Origin: Akkermansia muciniphila
Lineage (GTDB): Bacteria > Verrucomicrobiota > Verrucomicrobiia > Verrucomicrobiales > Akkermansiaceae
Length of the DNA stretch: 64,000 nucleotides
Assembly: GCA_945888515.1 (NCBI GenBank)
Contig: CAMDAD010000003.1
Location: 1-64,000 of the forward strand
Direction of reading: 5' to 3'
Below the pieces are notes generated by a model. That model was not told the DNA's origin and did no database searches. It saw only the letters and a program-made list of their open reading frames with translations. This document shows positions 34,065-43,296 of this stretch, piece after piece (the stretch's first letter is position 1; each line of letters begins with the position of its first letter). The translations under genes and the position numbers were made by a program.

Positions 34065-35561
34065 TCAAGAATCAACCTTGGCTTTTTTGCGCTGCTTTTG
34101 TTTTGGCGTAGCAGGTGAGTTCTGATTCGTCGGTTCTCCGCCGAATTGCTTCCAATACAAAACTTTCATGGGGTTCTGCTTCGGGCCATCGATCGCTTCA
34201 TTCACCAGCAACGGTTGCACATCCAACCACCATTGTTCGTAGGCAGCGCGCAATTGTGCGGCAATCTCGGGATGCTTTCCGATGACGTTAGTTTTCTCGC
34301 CTGGGTCCGCCTTGATGTCGAAAAGTTCCTGATTGTTGACCAGCGTGAATCGCGAATTCTGGATCGACATTTTCTGGTATTTGCCTTTCTCCGCCTGTCC
34401 ACGCTCCCATCGTCCCACGTGATGCACGAGCGTGCGTTCCGGCCAGTGGCTGGCGGGATTTTTCAACAATGACAGCAAGCTCTTGCCCTCGACTTGATTT
34501 TTCGCCGACTCAGGCACCGTGCCGCCGGTGATCTCGGCAAGTGTCGGAAAAAGATCTAGATGAGCGGCCAGCGCCGAGCACTCGCCACCCGCAGGAATCC
34601 CTCCCGCAGGCCAGCGGAAAAAACACGGAACACGTGTGCCGCCTTGGTAAGATGTGCCCTTGGAGCCGCGCATGCCCGCATCGAACAACTTGATTCCTGC
34701 AGTGCCTCCATTGTCGCTGCCGAGATAGATCACCAATGTATTTTCCTCCATCTTCCATTCCTTGAGCTTTTGCAGCACTTTGCCGAAGTTGGTGTCGACA
34801 TTTTCGATCATACCAAAAAATTTAGCCATCGCCTCATCCACCCCTGGCTTGCCCAGATAATGTTGGTAATACTCTCTCGGCAACACATGCGGCGTATGCG
34901 CGGCGTTTAAGGAAATAAAAGCAAAAAAAGGCTGCTCGCTCTTGCGTTGCTCGTCCATCCAACTCAGAGCCTGAGAGAAAAACAAGTCGGTGCAGTAGCC
35001 GGTGGTTTTTTCGAACTTGCCATTGTGCCAGATCGCGGGATTGATGTTGGTATTTCCCGGAGCATCGCCGCAGGAGCCGGGATAGCTTTGACCAATGCCG
35101 CCTGCACCATGGGTGTAGACTTCATCGAACCCGCGGTTCTCGGGTCGGTAGGCTTCTTCGTCGCCCAAGTGCCACTTTCCGAAAATACCGCTGGTGTAGC
35201 CTGCGGTCTTCAGCATTTGGGGCAGGGTCCAGGTTTTCAGACTCATCCGCTCGCGTTCGAAGATCGTGTGTGTGACCCCATTTTTGAATTCATGCCGACC
35301 ACTCATCAGAGCCGATCGTGTGGGCGCGCAGGTGGGACTCACATGAAACTGAGTAAAGAGCAGACTTTGTTTGCGAAATGCATTCACCGCAGGCGTGCGC
35401 ATGACGGGATTTCCCAGGCACGCGTAATCCCCGAAGCCGACATCATCGGGCATTACCAGAATGATATTGGGCTTGGTGGCGGCATTCGAATGCGTCACCA
35501 GAACAAGGAAGGCTACGAACAACAGTATCGCCTTTTGTGTGAACATCTTTTTGCTGATCAT
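34065..35561 (-). CDS. Secreted sulfatase (arylsulfatase A-like)
   Basis: 498 aa. Signal peptide about 6-27. Metal-binding PNIILVMPDDVGFGDYACLG, formylglycine motif TCAPTRSALMSGR (Cys78), GIFGKWHLGD and SDNGG are complete. The C-terminus (about 475-498) is a basic Lys/Gln-rich tail, which is unusual. Target is probably a sulfated polysaccharide. It lies 57 bp after the FAD oxidoreductase gene on the same strand, next to the GH78 locus, so a role in desulfating a rhamnose-containing glycan is inferred. If 35561 is not used, ATG at 35546 is the next start. Confidence 0.93.
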   Translation of the reverse strand: MISKKMFTQKAILLFVAFLVLVTHSNAATKPNIILVMPDDVGFGDYACLGNPVMRTPAVNAFRKQSLLFTQFHVSPTCAPTRSALMSGRHEFKNGVTHTIFERERMSLKTWTLPQMLKTAGYTSGIFGKWHLGDEEAYRPENRGFDEVYTHGAGGIGQSYPGSCGDAPGNTNINPAIWHNGKFEKTTGYCTDLFFSQALSWMDEQRKSEQPFFAFISLNAAHTPHVLPREYYQHYLGKPGVDEAMAKFFGMIENVDTNFGKVLQKLKEWKMEENTLVIYLGSDNGGTAGIKLFDAGMRGSKGTSYQGGTRVPCFFRWPAGGIPAGGECSALAAHLDLFPTLAEITGGTVPESAKNQVEGKSLLSLLKNPASHWPERTLVHHVGRWERGQAEKGKYQKMSIQNSRFTLVNNQELFDIKADPGEKTNVIGKHPEIAAQLRAAYEQWWLDVQPLLVNEAIDGPKQNPMKVLYWKQFGGEPTNQNSPATPKQKQRKKAKVDS

Positions 35562-35618
35562 GATGACTAGAATACGGGATCATCCGAGCGATCATTACAA
35601 GTATTGAAACGCGCTACC

Positions 35619-37268
35619 TTATTTGGATAGCTCCAACTTCTGTCCATCGGCAAGCAAGCGCGGCTTCAAGTCTTGGTATTTCACATCTTGAATCGGAATG
35701 CCCTGATCCATCGCGATCACTCCCGCAGTGACAGCGCTTTGTGCAAGACACATGAATACGGGTTCCATGCGAATCGAACCAAACGCGATATGCGATGCCG
35801 AAACGCAAAATGTCACATACAAATTCTCGCAATCCTGTTTGCGCGGCACGACCGCGCCGTAGTCAATGCGATACGGGCCGCGAATGCGCGACTGCACATC
35901 GCCTTCGTTCTGCACGTCGCCTTGATCCGTGACGTAGCGTTGCACATGGTGCGAGTCCATCGTGTAAGCACCCATGCCGATCGAGCGCTCCACAGCTTTT
36001 TTGTTAGATACATCATCCTGCGTCACCACATAGTCACCAATCATACGCCGAGCTTCTCTCACATACAGCGCATGGGCCCAGTGATCATTTTTCACAAATT
36101 CATCCTTCGGCAATCCCCACGGTTCATGCGCTTTACGAATGGCTTCCGGCACGCGCGGATGATGCTGCAAGGTCCACAGCAATCCCAGCTGCCACTTCTT
36201 GTGCGCGGCGGCGATTTTTTCTCGTGTCGCGTAGTCGGCTTCTGGATAACGGTAATTTTCTCCGATGAAATCGGTGGAAGCGCCCGAGTCGTTGTTCGAG
36301 TCCGTCTTGCGATTCGGCAGCATGCTGAATTTCATGAAACGATTTTTCTGTCCTGCCTCGATCGCGCGAAAGACGATCTCATAGGCTTTCTCATCATACC
36401 CTTCCGGCTTAGTGATCGCGATGCGGTTCTCCGGGTGATTCGTCAAACACATGCGATAGCAATAAGCTTGGAGTTTTTTGTCACCGTCACCCTTGGCACC
36501 TCCAGCATCGGTATTGACTCCGGGCAGCAACCCGCTCGCGGGATGCTTCGGCACCAGATAGGGATCAATCCCGCGGGGCAATTGATTGCCGGGATGCCCG
36601 GGCTGGATGCCGTTTTCCGACTCGCCATATTGCGAAGCCGGCTCGCGACCCATCGCGTATGGCACGCCAGCCGCCGCCATCAAGTCGCCCTCGTAAGTGG
36701 CATCCATGAAAACTCTCGCCTCGATGACGTGCCCTTCCATGGTGCGCATCGATACCAGCGATGCTCCCTGCTTCACCACACCCTGCTTGCTGCGATCCAG
36801 TTTGCCATAAATCACGCGAATGTCATGCTCGCGGATCCATTGCTCAAATAGGGTGAATGCCACCGATGGCTCGAAAATCGACATGGTTTTTTGCTTGTGA
36901 TTCATTGCCGGTCCGCCCTGGCCTTTGTTCGCAAACGTATTCTTTTCCTGCCATTTCCATGCCTCGTCTTTTTGATAATGCTGATAGATTTTTTGAAAAA
37001 ACTCAGCGCTCAAGCCTCCGAGAATGCGCTCATCGCCGATATCTGTGAACCCCAAGCCACCGCTGGTCATGCCGCCCAAAAAACGATCGGGCGATACGAT
37101 GACGACCGTGCGTTTCATCCGCTTGGCCTGCACCGCTGCCGCCACTGCACCAGAAGTTCCACCATAAATGCAGAAATCCACTCTAGTCGACTCCGCAGCC
37201 GAGAGCGGCAAAGCACTGGCAAATACTTGAAAAAGGCTTTTCCTAACAAATCGAAAAAATGGGTTCAT
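35619..37268 (-). CDS. Exported FAD-dependent oxidoreductase
   Basis: 549 aa. A hydrophobic leader (FVRKSLFQVFASALPLSAA) precedes the dinucleotide-binding fold DFCIYGGTSGAVAAAVQAKR. GGMTSGGLGFTDIG, MDATYEGDLMAAAGVPYAMG and the C-terminal SIRMEPVFMCLAQSAVTAGV identify the FAD-dependent oxidoreductase family found in planctomycete/verrucomicrobial polysaccharide loci. Substrate unknown. A paralogue with the same motifs lies at 44606-46270. The frame opens at 37283, and the ATG at 37268 is preferred because it starts the leader. The sulfatase gene follows, and the GH78 gene is divergent. Confidence 0.88.
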   Translation of the reverse strand: MNPFFRFVRKSLFQVFASALPLSAAESTRVDFCIYGGTSGAVAAAVQAKRMKRTVVIVSPDRFLGGMTSGGLGFTDIGDERILGGLSAEFFQKIYQHYQKDEAWKWQEKNTFANKGQGGPAMNHKQKTMSIFEPSVAFTLFEQWIREHDIRVIYGKLDRSKQGVVKQGASLVSMRTMEGHVIEARVFMDATYEGDLMAAAGVPYAMGREPASQYGESENGIQPGHPGNQLPRGIDPYLVPKHPASGLLPGVNTDAGGAKGDGDKKLQAYCYRMCLTNHPENRIAITKPEGYDEKAYEIVFRAIEAGQKNRFMKFSMLPNRKTDSNNDSGASTDFIGENYRYPEADYATREKIAAAHKKWQLGLLWTLQHHPRVPEAIRKAHEPWGLPKDEFVKNDHWAHALYVREARRMIGDYVVTQDDVSNKKAVERSIGMGAYTMDSHHVQRYVTDQGDVQNEGDVQSRIRGPYRIDYGAVVPRKQDCENLYVTFCVSASHIAFGSIRMEPVFMCLAQSAVTAGVIAMDQGIPIQDVKYQDLKPRLLADGQKLELSK

Positions 37269-37518
37269 AAGAAACTCGGGCAAGGTTTATTGCAGAAATC
37301 AATCTGCACTCTACGCGACGCTGGGCTAGAGACTTTCGCTGATTTTTCTCGGTTCTCTGCAGCGGGAGCCAGTGCGTGCCGTTTTTTCGTGAAATAGCCA
37401 TTGCAATGACTTTTTGATTTGGCAAGAATACGCGCGAAAAAGAACCCATTCTTATTCGATGACTGACTCATAATGGAGGAAACCGCTTCACCATGATCGA
37501 ATAGTAACCTGACACCGT

Positions 37519-40350
37519 ATGAAATACCTCATCACTCTCATCACTACCCTCATCATTCCGCCACTGTGCGCACTGACGTTGGTCCCACACAAGGCATATC
37601 CGCCCGTCGGCATTAACATTGCCCATCAAGTTTCACCACAGGGCATCGATGACGCGCAACCACGCATTTCATGGCGGTTACAGCAGGCTGATCGTTTTGT
37701 AAAACCAACTTCCTATCAGATCCTGGTAGCCACCAGCCAAGATAAGCTCGAGCCCGGTAAGGCAGACCTCTGGGACAGCGGAAAGGTCTTATCTCAGGAT
37801 TCCCACGCCATGTATGCGGGGAAACCTCTCCCCTCTTCGACGCGCATCCATGTAAAAATCCGAGAAGAAACTAATGGTGTCGATTCCGATTGGTCTGAAC
37901 CCACTTCTTTCCTCACCGCCCTCATCGGTAAACAACCTACCCAACCCTTCATCTCCTACAAAGACAACACCGCCTTCCACAAAGAGCGCAACAAACTCCA
38001 CCTCCCGCCCGCCCGCTACTACCGCAGCACTTTCACACCAGAGAAAAAAATCGTCAGCGCTATCGCGCACGCCACGGCGCTCGGCATCTACGAACTGCAT
38101 ATTAACGGTAAGCGCGTGGGTGATGCCTACTTCGCACCCGGCTGGACCGATTACCGCCAACGCGCCTACTACAACACCTACGATATCACTTCTTATCTCA
38201 CCGATAAACAAAACGCCATTGGCGCCATTGTCGCCGATGGTTGGTATGCGGGCTACGTCGGCTACGGCAAACTCGTAGGCTACGGCCCGCATCAAACAGG
38301 TCGCAACATCTACGGCAAAACTCCCTCGCTGATGGTGGAGATTCACCTGAAGTACGATGATGGTAGTAGTGAAATCATCGGTACTGATCCCACTTGGAAA
38401 ACCGCCACCGGTCCCGAACTGGAAGCCGATTTCCTCATGGGCGAAGCCTACGATGCTCGCAAGGAAATGCCCGGCTGGGCAACCGCATCCTTCGATGACT
38501 CACAATGGGAAAACGCGATCTTTGCCAAAGCCAACGGCTCCCACATCGAACCGTTCTCCGATGCCTTCATCAAAAACGAAAAGCGCGAATTCGGTTTCGT
38601 GCGCCCGCCGGTCTTCGAAGCTTATCCCGCTCAGCCCGTTCGTATCATCGAAGAGCTACAAGCCAAGTCCGTAAAACAAATCAAACCCAACACCTGGATC
38701 TTCGATCTCGGCCAAAACTTCGCGGGCAACATCCGCCTTATGGTCAAGGCCAAGGCGGGAGAAACCTTCGTCATGCGCTACGCCGAGATGCTCCATCCCG
38801 ATGGTCGCATCATGACCGAAAACCTCCGCCAAGCCCGCGCCACCGATACCTACATCGCCAAGGGCGACCCCAATGGCGAAATGTGGACGCCACGCTTCAC
38901 CTTCCACGGCTTCCAATACGTGGAAATCACCGGCTTCGCCCATGAGCCATCGCTCGATACTGTGACTGGTCTCGTCATGCATAGCGACACCAAACTCGCC
39001 TCCGGCTTCGAGTGCAATGATCCCATTGTGAACAAAGTGTTTCAAAACGCCGTCTGGACTCAGCGTGCGAACTGGATCGAACTCCCCACCGACTGCCCGC
39101 AGCGCGATGAACGACTCGGCTGGACAGGCGACGCGCAGATCTACGCCGCCTCCGCCGCCATCCATGCCGACGTTGCCGCCTTTTTCCGCAAGTGGCTGCG
39201 AGAGCTAAACGAAGCCGTCACCAAGGAAGGCTTCTACCCATCTTACGCTCCCTATTGTTTCGGCCATGGTGGAGGCATCCACGGCACTGCATGGTCGGAT
39301 GCCGGAATCATCGTCCCACACGCCCTATGGAAGGCCACGGGAGATACCTCGTTTTTCACTGCTCATTGGAAAAAAATGACGCGTTTTATGAACGCTCGCA
39401 AAGCCCACGATCCCGAACTGAAAGGCAAAGCCTTCGGCGCTCCTTGGGGCGACTGGCTCAATCTCAACGACCCCACGCCACACGCATATGTCGAGCTCGC
39501 TTACTTCGCCAAAACGGCGCAAATGATGGCGGAAATGGCCGATGCCCAAGGCTTAGCCGATGAGGCGAAAACATACCGCACCTGGACGGACACCATGCGC
39601 AACAGCTTCCGTTCGCAATTTCTCCAGCCCGATGCCACCATCAAACCCTCCTCCCAATCCGCCTACGTTCTTGCGCTCGATTGCGGCCTGCTCAACGATC
39701 CCGCCGAGCGCAAAAAAGCTGGCGCCCACCTCGCCGCGCTGATCCGTTCCAAAGCGAATGCCAAAAACACCGGCATGACCACCGGCTTCCTCGGCACCAA
39801 GCCCTTACTGCCCGTGCTCACCGATACCGGAAACCTCGACCTCGCCGTGTCCATGCTGCAATCGCGCCAGTATCCCTCCTGGGGCTACGAAGTAAAAAAC
39901 GGTGCCACCACCATCTGGGAGCGTTGGAATTCCTACACCGAGGAACACGGCTTCGGCGGTGCCGATGGCAAAATGAATGCCGCTATGAATTCGTTTTCCC
40001 ACTATGCCTTCGGTGCCGTCACCGAATGGATGATGACAACCTTGGCTGGCATCGCACCGCTCGATCCAGGCTACACCACAATCAAACTCCACCCGCATTT
40101 CCCCTCAGCGAATGCCACCAAAGAAACCGAGACCATCTCTTGGATCAAAGCTCACCACGATTCCCCGCATGGCCGCATTTCCATCCACTGGAAACGTCAG
40201 GACGACGGATCCCTACTCTACGAAGCCACCATCCCGCCGAATACCAGCGCCGAGCTAACTCTCCCCAAAACCTCCCCCTGGGGCAAAGGCGACACTTCCC
40301 CCATCACGCAAACTCTCAAGCCCGGTGCGCATAAGATCATCGTGAAATGA
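37519..40350 (+). CDS. Alpha-L-rhamnosidase (GH78)
   Basis: 943 aa secreted glycosidase. Signal peptide about 1-18. N-terminal Fn3-like domain (DAQPRISWRLQ, SYQILVATS), then Bac_rhamnosid_N (about 165-340, ALGIYELHINGKRVGDAYFA). Concanavalin-like domain about 350-490. The (alpha/alpha)6 barrel has DCPQRDERLGWTGDAQ (about 525-540, with the expected acidic residues) and TTIWERWNSYTEEHGFGG (about 798-815), plus a C-terminal beta domain. It cleaves terminal alpha-L-rhamnose from polysaccharides or glycosides. Neighbouring sulfatase and oxidoreductase suggest a sulfated rhamnose-rich polymer such as ulvan-type material, which is inference. Confidence 0.95.
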   Translation: MKYLITLITTLIIPPLCALTLVPHKAYPPVGINIAHQVSPQGIDDAQPRISWRLQQADRFVKPTSYQILVATSQDKLEPGKADLWDSGKVLSQDSHAMYAGKPLPSSTRIHVKIREETNGVDSDWSEPTSFLTALIGKQPTQPFISYKDNTAFHKERNKLHLPPARYYRSTFTPEKKIVSAIAHATALGIYELHINGKRVGDAYFAPGWTDYRQRAYYNTYDITSYLTDKQNAIGAIVADGWYAGYVGYGKLVGYGPHQTGRNIYGKTPSLMVEIHLKYDDGSSEIIGTDPTWKTATGPELEADFLMGEAYDARKEMPGWATASFDDSQWENAIFAKANGSHIEPFSDAFIKNEKREFGFVRPPVFEAYPAQPVRIIEELQAKSVKQIKPNTWIFDLGQNFAGNIRLMVKAKAGETFVMRYAEMLHPDGRIMTENLRQARATDTYIAKGDPNGEMWTPRFTFHGFQYVEITGFAHEPSLDTVTGLVMHSDTKLASGFECNDPIVNKVFQNAVWTQRANWIELPTDCPQRDERLGWTGDAQIYAASAAIHADVAAFFRKWLRELNEAVTKEGFYPSYAPYCFGHGGGIHGTAWSDAGIIVPHALWKATGDTSFFTAHWKKMTRFMNARKAHDPELKGKAFGAPWGDWLNLNDPTPHAYVELAYFAKTAQMMAEMADAQGLADEAKTYRTWTDTMRNSFRSQFLQPDATIKPSSQSAYVLALDCGLLNDPAERKKAGAHLAALIRSKANAKNTGMTTGFLGTKPLLPVLTDTGNLDLAVSMLQSRQYPSWGYEVKNGATTIWERWNSYTEEHGFGGADGKMNAAMNSFSHYAFGAVTEWMMTTLAGIAPLDPGYTTIKLHPHFPSANATKETETISWIKAHHDSPHGRISIHWKRQDDGSLLYEATIPPNTSAELTLPKTSPWGKGDTSPITQTLKPGAHKIIVK

Positions 40351-40354
40351 TCCG

Positions 40355-40744
40355 TTAGATCTCCTCACTCTCCCTCCACAAAACTCCCAGTTCCTCCGCT
40401 GCCGCGGCGAGTCGCTTGTCGCGCGTCCACAGTGCCGTCTTGCTGATTTTCGCTGCGGCGAGGAGCTGCATGTCATTCCATTGCAGTCCGCGACCATGAA
40501 GCTGTCGGCTTTCCACCATCCCCAGCACAGAAGTTAGATCCGCTTCTTTGGCGAGCGGTAGCGATAGGAAAAACTCACGCACCATCGCACGATCGCGCAC
40601 GGCCCCGACCATCACCTCACCCACCACGCACGAATGCGTGACCACTCGCTGCCGCTTGATGAGCATCCGCAATTCCGGCAGCGGTGCGCGCAAAAAGTCG
40701 ATCCACACGTTTGTATCCACCAATATGCGAACGTCATCACTCAT
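40355..40744 (-). CDS. vapC: PIN-domain toxin (VapC)
   Basis: 129 aa ribonuclease toxin. PIN acidic residues are in ILVDTNVWIDFL, in SCVVGEVMVG and in LQWNDMQLLAAAKIS...TRDKRLA. The start at 40744 overlaps the antitoxin stop by 8 bp, so translation is coupled; 40753 would be the next start upstream. Its stop is 4 bp from the stop of the convergent GH78 gene. Confidence 0.9.
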   Translation of the reverse strand: MSDDVRILVDTNVWIDFLRAPLPELRMLIKRQRVVTHSCVVGEVMVGAVRDRAMVREFFLSLPLAKEADLTSVLGMVESRQLHGRGLQWNDMQLLAAAKISKTALWTRDKRLAAAAEELGVLWRESEEI

Positions 40745-40973
40745 GGCCTTCATTTACTCGCGCGATGGGAATGACTTCTCTGCCATAGCGAAATCCTCGC
40801 GAGGCATAGTCGAGATCGGGCATCGTTCCCTCCAAGGCCAAAAACCGCTCCGCCCGCTCGCGATGGATCAATTCCCGCAAGGCGTGATTGACTAACCGGG
40901 ATTTCTCCTCAATGCCCGTGCAACCAATGGCCTCAGCCAATAATTCATCGTCTAATGTAATGGTCGTTCTCAC
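40737..40973 (-). CDS. vapB: Antitoxin (VapB)
   Basis: 78 aa. The N-terminus RTTITLDDELLAEAIGCTGI is the ribbon-helix-helix DNA-binding part of the VapB family, and EKSRLVNHALRELI its second helix. The C-terminal 30 residues (PDLDYASRGFRYGREVIPIA) would wrap the toxin. The start codon is GTG (40971-40973). An in-frame TGA seven bases upstream rules out a longer product. Repeats of GCATCA directly upstream are a likely autoregulatory operator. Confidence 0.88.
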   Translation of the reverse strand: MRTTITLDDELLAEAIGCTGIEEKSRLVNHALRELIHRERAERFLALEGTMPDLDYASRGFRYGREVIPIARVNEGHE

Positions 40974-40999
40974 GCATCAATTCTAGCATCATTTGATGC
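40974..40999. promoter_or_regulatory. Probable VapB operator
   Basis: GCATCA occurs at 40974-40979 and 40986-40991, and its inverse TGATGC at 40994-40999. The latter two form a perfect inverted repeat with a 2-bp spacer, immediately 5' of the vapB start. RHH antitoxins normally bind such short repeats to repress their own operon. Confidence 0.5.
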
Positions 41000-41089
41000 G
41001 CATACAAATCATTTTTTCGTTCAGTAAAAAAATGTGGCAATGAAAACTATTCACTTGAACACCTAAAGAAAATTTGCTCTCTTGCTCCC

Positions 41090-43288
41090 ATGATCCACGA
41101 CAGCAAGCTCCCCGCCCTACTCAAGACCCACTTCGGCTATGATGCCTTTCGCCCCTTGCAACGGGAAATCATGGAGGCCGTCCTAGCGAATCGCGATGTG
41201 CTCGCCATCCTGCCGACGGGTGCTGGGAAAAGTCTTTGCTACCAACTCCCCGCCCTTGCCCGCGAGGGCGTGACGCTCGTCGTTTCCCCGCTGATCGCCT
41301 TGATGAAAGACCAAGTGGACCAACTCACCGCCTCCGGAATCTCCGCCACGTTTCTTAACTCTACGCTCGACCCGCAGGAAAACCGCAGCCGTCTCGATGC
41401 CATCCGCAGCGGCGCCGTGAAGCTCGTCTATCTCGCACCGGAGCGACTGATGTCCGGCGATTTTCTCTCCATCGTCAAGAGCTGGAATGTCACCGCGCTC
41501 GCCGTGGATGAGGCGCACTGCATCAGCGAGTGGGGGCACGATTTCCGTCCGGAATACCGCCGCCTGCGCGAGCTACGCACAGCCTTGCCGCAGGTGCCCG
41601 CCATTGCCCTTACTGCCACCGCCACACCGCGAGTGCGCGAGGATATCGTCACCCAACTCGCCTTGCGCACCCCAGCCGTGTTTGTCGCGAGTTTCAATCG
41701 ACCGAACCTCAACTACCACGTCGAGCCAAAACAAGATGCCACCTCCCGCATCATACAATACATCCGCAGCCGCGGCCAAGAATCCGGCATCGTCTATGCC
41801 CAATCGCGCAAACGCAGCGAGGAGCTCGCCGCCGCCTTACGAAATGACGGCATCTCCGCCGTGTGCTACCACGCCGGTCTGGAAAGCACCGCGCGCGCGC
41901 GCAATCAGGAAGCCTTCTTGCGCGATGAAGTGCGCGTCGTCTGCGCCACCGTCGCCTTCGGCATGGGAATCAATAAGCCCGATGTCCGCTTTGTCATCCA
42001 TGCCGATTTACCGAAAAACATCGAGGGCTACTATCAGGAAACCGGTCGCGCCGGTCGCGATGGACTGCCTGCCGATTGCTTGCTGCTCTTTTCCCGTGGC
42101 GATGTTTCTAAGCTCCTGCGTTTCCTCGATGAAATGCCCGACGGTGAAGCCCGCGATCACACCGGCCTCCAGCTCGATCAGATGGCGGACTTTGCCGAGA
42201 GCGATGCCTGCCGCCGCGTAAATCTGTTAGGCTACTTCGGTGAGCAATGGCCGGAGGAAAACTGCGGCGGCTGCGATAACTGTCTCGCCCCGCGTGAAAC
42301 ATGGGACGCCACCACCGAAACGCTGAAATTTCTCAGCTGCATCCTGCGCGTCAAACAAAGCGGCAGCCCGCCCGTGGGCATCCGTACCCTCGCCGAGATC
42401 CTCACCGGCTCGCGTGCCGAAAAATTGCTCGCCCGCCGCCATGACCAACTCAGCACCTACGGCATCGGCAAGGAACACACCGTCGCCCACTGGACGGAGA
42501 TCGCCCGACAGCTCGCGCGCAAGGGCTGGCTTGCCATCGATAGTGGCACCTATGCCACCGTCACCCTGACCGCCGAGGGCATGGTCATCCTGCGCGAGCG
42601 CCGCCCCGTTTTCCTCACTCGCCTCATGGCAAACGATAGCCCCGCCGCCCGTCCACGCGTCGGCGATATCGAGTGCGATCAGGAACTTTTCGAAATCCTC
42701 CGCAGCCACCGCAAACAAGTCGCCGATGCCGCCAGTGTTCCGCCCTACGTTGTCTTTTCCGATGTATCACTGCGCCACATGGCACGCAGTTATCCCACGG
42801 CAGATGACGCCTTTCTCGCCACCCCCGGCGTGGGTGAGCGCAAGCTCATCGAATACGGCCCCGGCTTCATGAACGCGATCCGCGATTACTTGCAAACTAA
42901 CGAGCGCATAACCTTCGCCCCGCTGAGCCTCTCCAGCGCGCCCCTGCCCAAGCCACCCAAGCCCATCGTCAACCAAACCGCCCACGTCACCTTGGAACTC
43001 TGGCGCACGGGCAAATCCGTGGAAGAGATCGCCGCCGAGCGAAAACTCACCAGTTCTACCATCGAGGGCCACCTCGCCACTGCGATCGCTAACGGCGAAG
43101 CGCTCGATCCGCGAGCCTTTTACACTCTTGCCGAAGAAAAGGAAATCCGCGCTGCGCTCGCTGGCTACACCGAAGAGTCCCTCAAGCCCATCTACGATCA
43201 CCTGGAGGGCCGCATCAGCTACGGACAGCTCAAAATTTTCCGCTCCTTCGAACTGCGGGAGTCACACACAAATCTATCTCCCGCTTAG
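41090..43288 (+). CDS. recQ: ATP-dependent DNA helicase RecQ
   Basis: 732 aa 3'-5' helicase. Walker A LPTGAGKSLCY (41-51), DEAH box (140-143), ARATP-type motif VGFGMG-like ATVAFGMGINKPDVRFVIH, and motif VI YYQETGRAGRDG. The zinc-binding RQC part has Cys in DACRRVNLLGYFGEQW and ENCGGCDNC. The HRDC domain (about 555-600) is followed by a C-terminal HTH_40-type helix-turn-helix region (about 630-730). Role is replication-fork and recombination repair. The stop is 8 bp from that of the convergent esterase gene. Upstream lies the vapBC promoter region, divergent. Confidence 0.96.
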   Translation: MIHDSKLPALLKTHFGYDAFRPLQREIMEAVLANRDVLAILPTGAGKSLCYQLPALAREGVTLVVSPLIALMKDQVDQLTASGISATFLNSTLDPQENRSRLDAIRSGAVKLVYLAPERLMSGDFLSIVKSWNVTALAVDEAHCISEWGHDFRPEYRRLRELRTALPQVPAIALTATATPRVREDIVTQLALRTPAVFVASFNRPNLNYHVEPKQDATSRIIQYIRSRGQESGIVYAQSRKRSEELAAALRNDGISAVCYHAGLESTARARNQEAFLRDEVRVVCATVAFGMGINKPDVRFVIHADLPKNIEGYYQETGRAGRDGLPADCLLLFSRGDVSKLLRFLDEMPDGEARDHTGLQLDQMADFAESDACRRVNLLGYFGEQWPEENCGGCDNCLAPRETWDATTETLKFLSCILRVKQSGSPPVGIRTLAEILTGSRAEKLLARRHDQLSTYGIGKEHTVAHWTEIARQLARKGWLAIDSGTYATVTLTAEGMVILRERRPVFLTRLMANDSPAARPRVGDIECDQELFEILRSHRKQVADAASVPPYVVFSDVSLRHMARSYPTADDAFLATPGVGERKLIEYGPGFMNAIRDYLQTNERITFAPLSLSSAPLPKPPKPIVNQTAHVTLELWRTGKSVEEIAAERKLTSSTIEGHLATAIANGEALDPRAFYTLAEEKEIRAALAGYTEESLKPIYDHLEGRISYGQLKIFRSFELRESHTNLSPA

Positions 43289-43296
43289 TCCAGTCC

